From an uncultured Pseudomonas sp. (GTDB lineage Bacteria > Pseudomonadota > Gammaproteobacteria > Pseudomonadales > Pseudomonadaceae): a stretch of 6,634 nucleotides of DNA. The notes beneath the pieces are model-generated. The model saw only the letters and a list, made by a program, of their open reading frames with translations, made no database searches and had not been told where the DNA came from. The position numbers and the translations under genes are program-made. The stretch covers positions 1-6,634 of the forward strand of contig CAMPJN010000214.1 of the NCBI GenBank assembly GCA_946886875.1. Direction: 5' to 3'. Shown here one piece after another: positions 5,770-6,634 of this stretch (position 1 is its first letter; each line of letters starts with the position of its first letter).

Positions 5770-6634
5770 ATGTCGTCCACTTCCCCCGTTACCGTGCCGC
5801 GTCCTGCCTTTGCTACCTTGGTGCTGTTGGCCTCGCTGTATTGCGCTCAGGGCTTGCCCTCGGGATTGATCGCCCATTCCTTGCCGGTGCTGCTGCGTCA
5901 GCATGGCGTCGACTTGGCGGTTATCGGCCTGCTTAAACTGCTGGCCCTGCCCTGGCTGCTCAAGGTGCTCTGGGCACCCTGGGTGGATCGCCTGGCCTCG
6001 CCGCGCCTCGGCCATCATCGCGGTTGGATACTGCCACTGCAGGGCGGCATTGCGCTGCTGCTCGGCGGGCTGGCGCTGCTTTCGCCGGCATCGTTGTTCG
6101 GCAGCCAACTGCCACTGCTGCTCGGCATATTGCTAGTGATCAATCTGGCCGCCTCGACCCAGGACATCGCCACCGACGGTCTCACCGTGCGCCTGCTGCC
6201 TGAGCGCTGGCGCGGGTTGGGCAACAGCCTGCAAGTCGGTGGTTACAAGATCGGCATGCTGGTTAGCGGCAGCGGCCTGTTGTTGGCGATCGACTGGCTG
6301 GGCTGGAACCTGGCGGTCGGCGTGCTGATGTTGCTACTGCTGCTAAGCCTGATCCCGGTTTGGCGTTTCCCCGAAGCGCAACGCCTGCCCTACCGCCCAG
6401 CCCTGGCCGAGCCCGCCGGTCCCGGTCTGCTGCTGCGTCATTACCGCGGCCTGCTGGCACAGCCGGGCATGCTGCTGTGGCTGGCGGTGGTGCTCAGCTT
6501 CAAACTCGGCGATGCCCTGGGCTCGCCGATGATCAAACCGATGCTGGTCGATCAGGGCTGGAACTCCGCCGACCTCGGTCTGCTGACCCTGATCAGCAGC
6601 CTCGCCGGCATCGGCGGCGCCCTGCTCGGCGGCC
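5770..6634 (+). CDS. AmpG/PAT-type major facilitator superfamily permease (N-terminal part)
   Basis: First 288 residues of an inner-membrane transporter; the frame is open to the right edge. About eight membrane helices are visible, near residues 14-34, 45-67, 84-104, 112-132, 158-175, 178-196, 232-250 and 268-288, with a cytoplasmic loop at 197-230 between the two MFS halves. YCAQGLPSGL (24-33), the segment LPWLLKVLWAPWVDR (60-74) and ASTQDIATDG (128-137) are typical of the AmpG/PAT branch. That branch includes the muropeptide permease AmpG and the siderophore permeases RhtX/FptX. The substrate cannot be chosen between these groups from this fragment, and no peptidoglycan-recycling or siderophore gene is in view. 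It lies 278 bases after the GGDEF/EAL gene, beyond the MITE-like element, and is probably transcribed on its own. Confidence 0.85.
   Translation, partial: MSSTSPVTVPRPAFATLVLLASLYCAQGLPSGLIAHSLPVLLRQHGVDLAVIGLLKLLALPWLLKVLWAPWVDRLASPRLGHHRGWILPLQGGIALLLGGLALLSPASLFGSQLPLLLGILLVINLAASTQDIATDGLTVRLLPERWRGLGNSLQVGGYKIGMLVSGSGLLLAIDWLGWNLAVGVLMLLLLLSLIPVWRFPEAQRLPYRPALAEPAGPGLLLRHYRGLLAQPGMLLWLAVVLSFKLGDALGSPMIKPMLVDQGWNSADLGLLTLISSLAGIGGALLGG

Overview
The window looks like chromosome of a Pseudomonas (gammaproteobacterium). The DNA is GC-rich with strong G/C bias at third codon positions. The helicase and the c-di-GMP protein read like Pseudomonas proteins. From memory, the divergent pair uvrD / PAS-GGDEF-EAL matches PA5443/PA5442 of P. 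aeruginosa; this was not checked against a database. The species cannot be fixed from the sequence alone.

Layout, left to right. (1) 1-155, minus: N-terminus of a TRAP-transporter solute-binding lipoprotein, cut by the window edge. (2) 156-221: short spacer with a perfect GC-rich hairpin of the REP-like kind. (3) 222-2405, minus: complete uvrD, DNA helicase II, with every SF1A motif and the C-terminal Tudor-like domain. Its best promoter places the transcription start on or next to the ATG, and no Shine-Dalgarno is visible, so the mRNA may be leaderless. (4) 2406-2617: divergent intergenic region with the uvrD promoter, a CRP/Vfr-like palindrome (2525-2542) and probable promoter elements for the rightward gene. 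(5) 2618-5491, plus: a six-helix membrane protein with coiled coil, two PAS domains, a GGDEF domain carrying SGDEF and no I-site, and an EAL domain with all catalytic residues. (6) 5507-5658: a compact MITE-like element of 144 bp with 15-bp terminal inverted repeats, flanked by CTAG on both sides and containing a long internal hairpin. (7) 5770 to the right edge, plus: first 288 residues of an AmpG/PAT-type MFS permease, preceded by a small leader hairpin.

The genes do not form one functional system. uvrD is housekeeping DNA repair and shares its upstream region with a c-di-GMP turnover gene. The two outer genes are transport functions. The points most worth following are the Vfr-like site in front of a c-di-GMP enzyme, the MITE with an apparent target duplication, and the near-leaderless uvrD promoter. 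I see no clearly new multi-gene system here.
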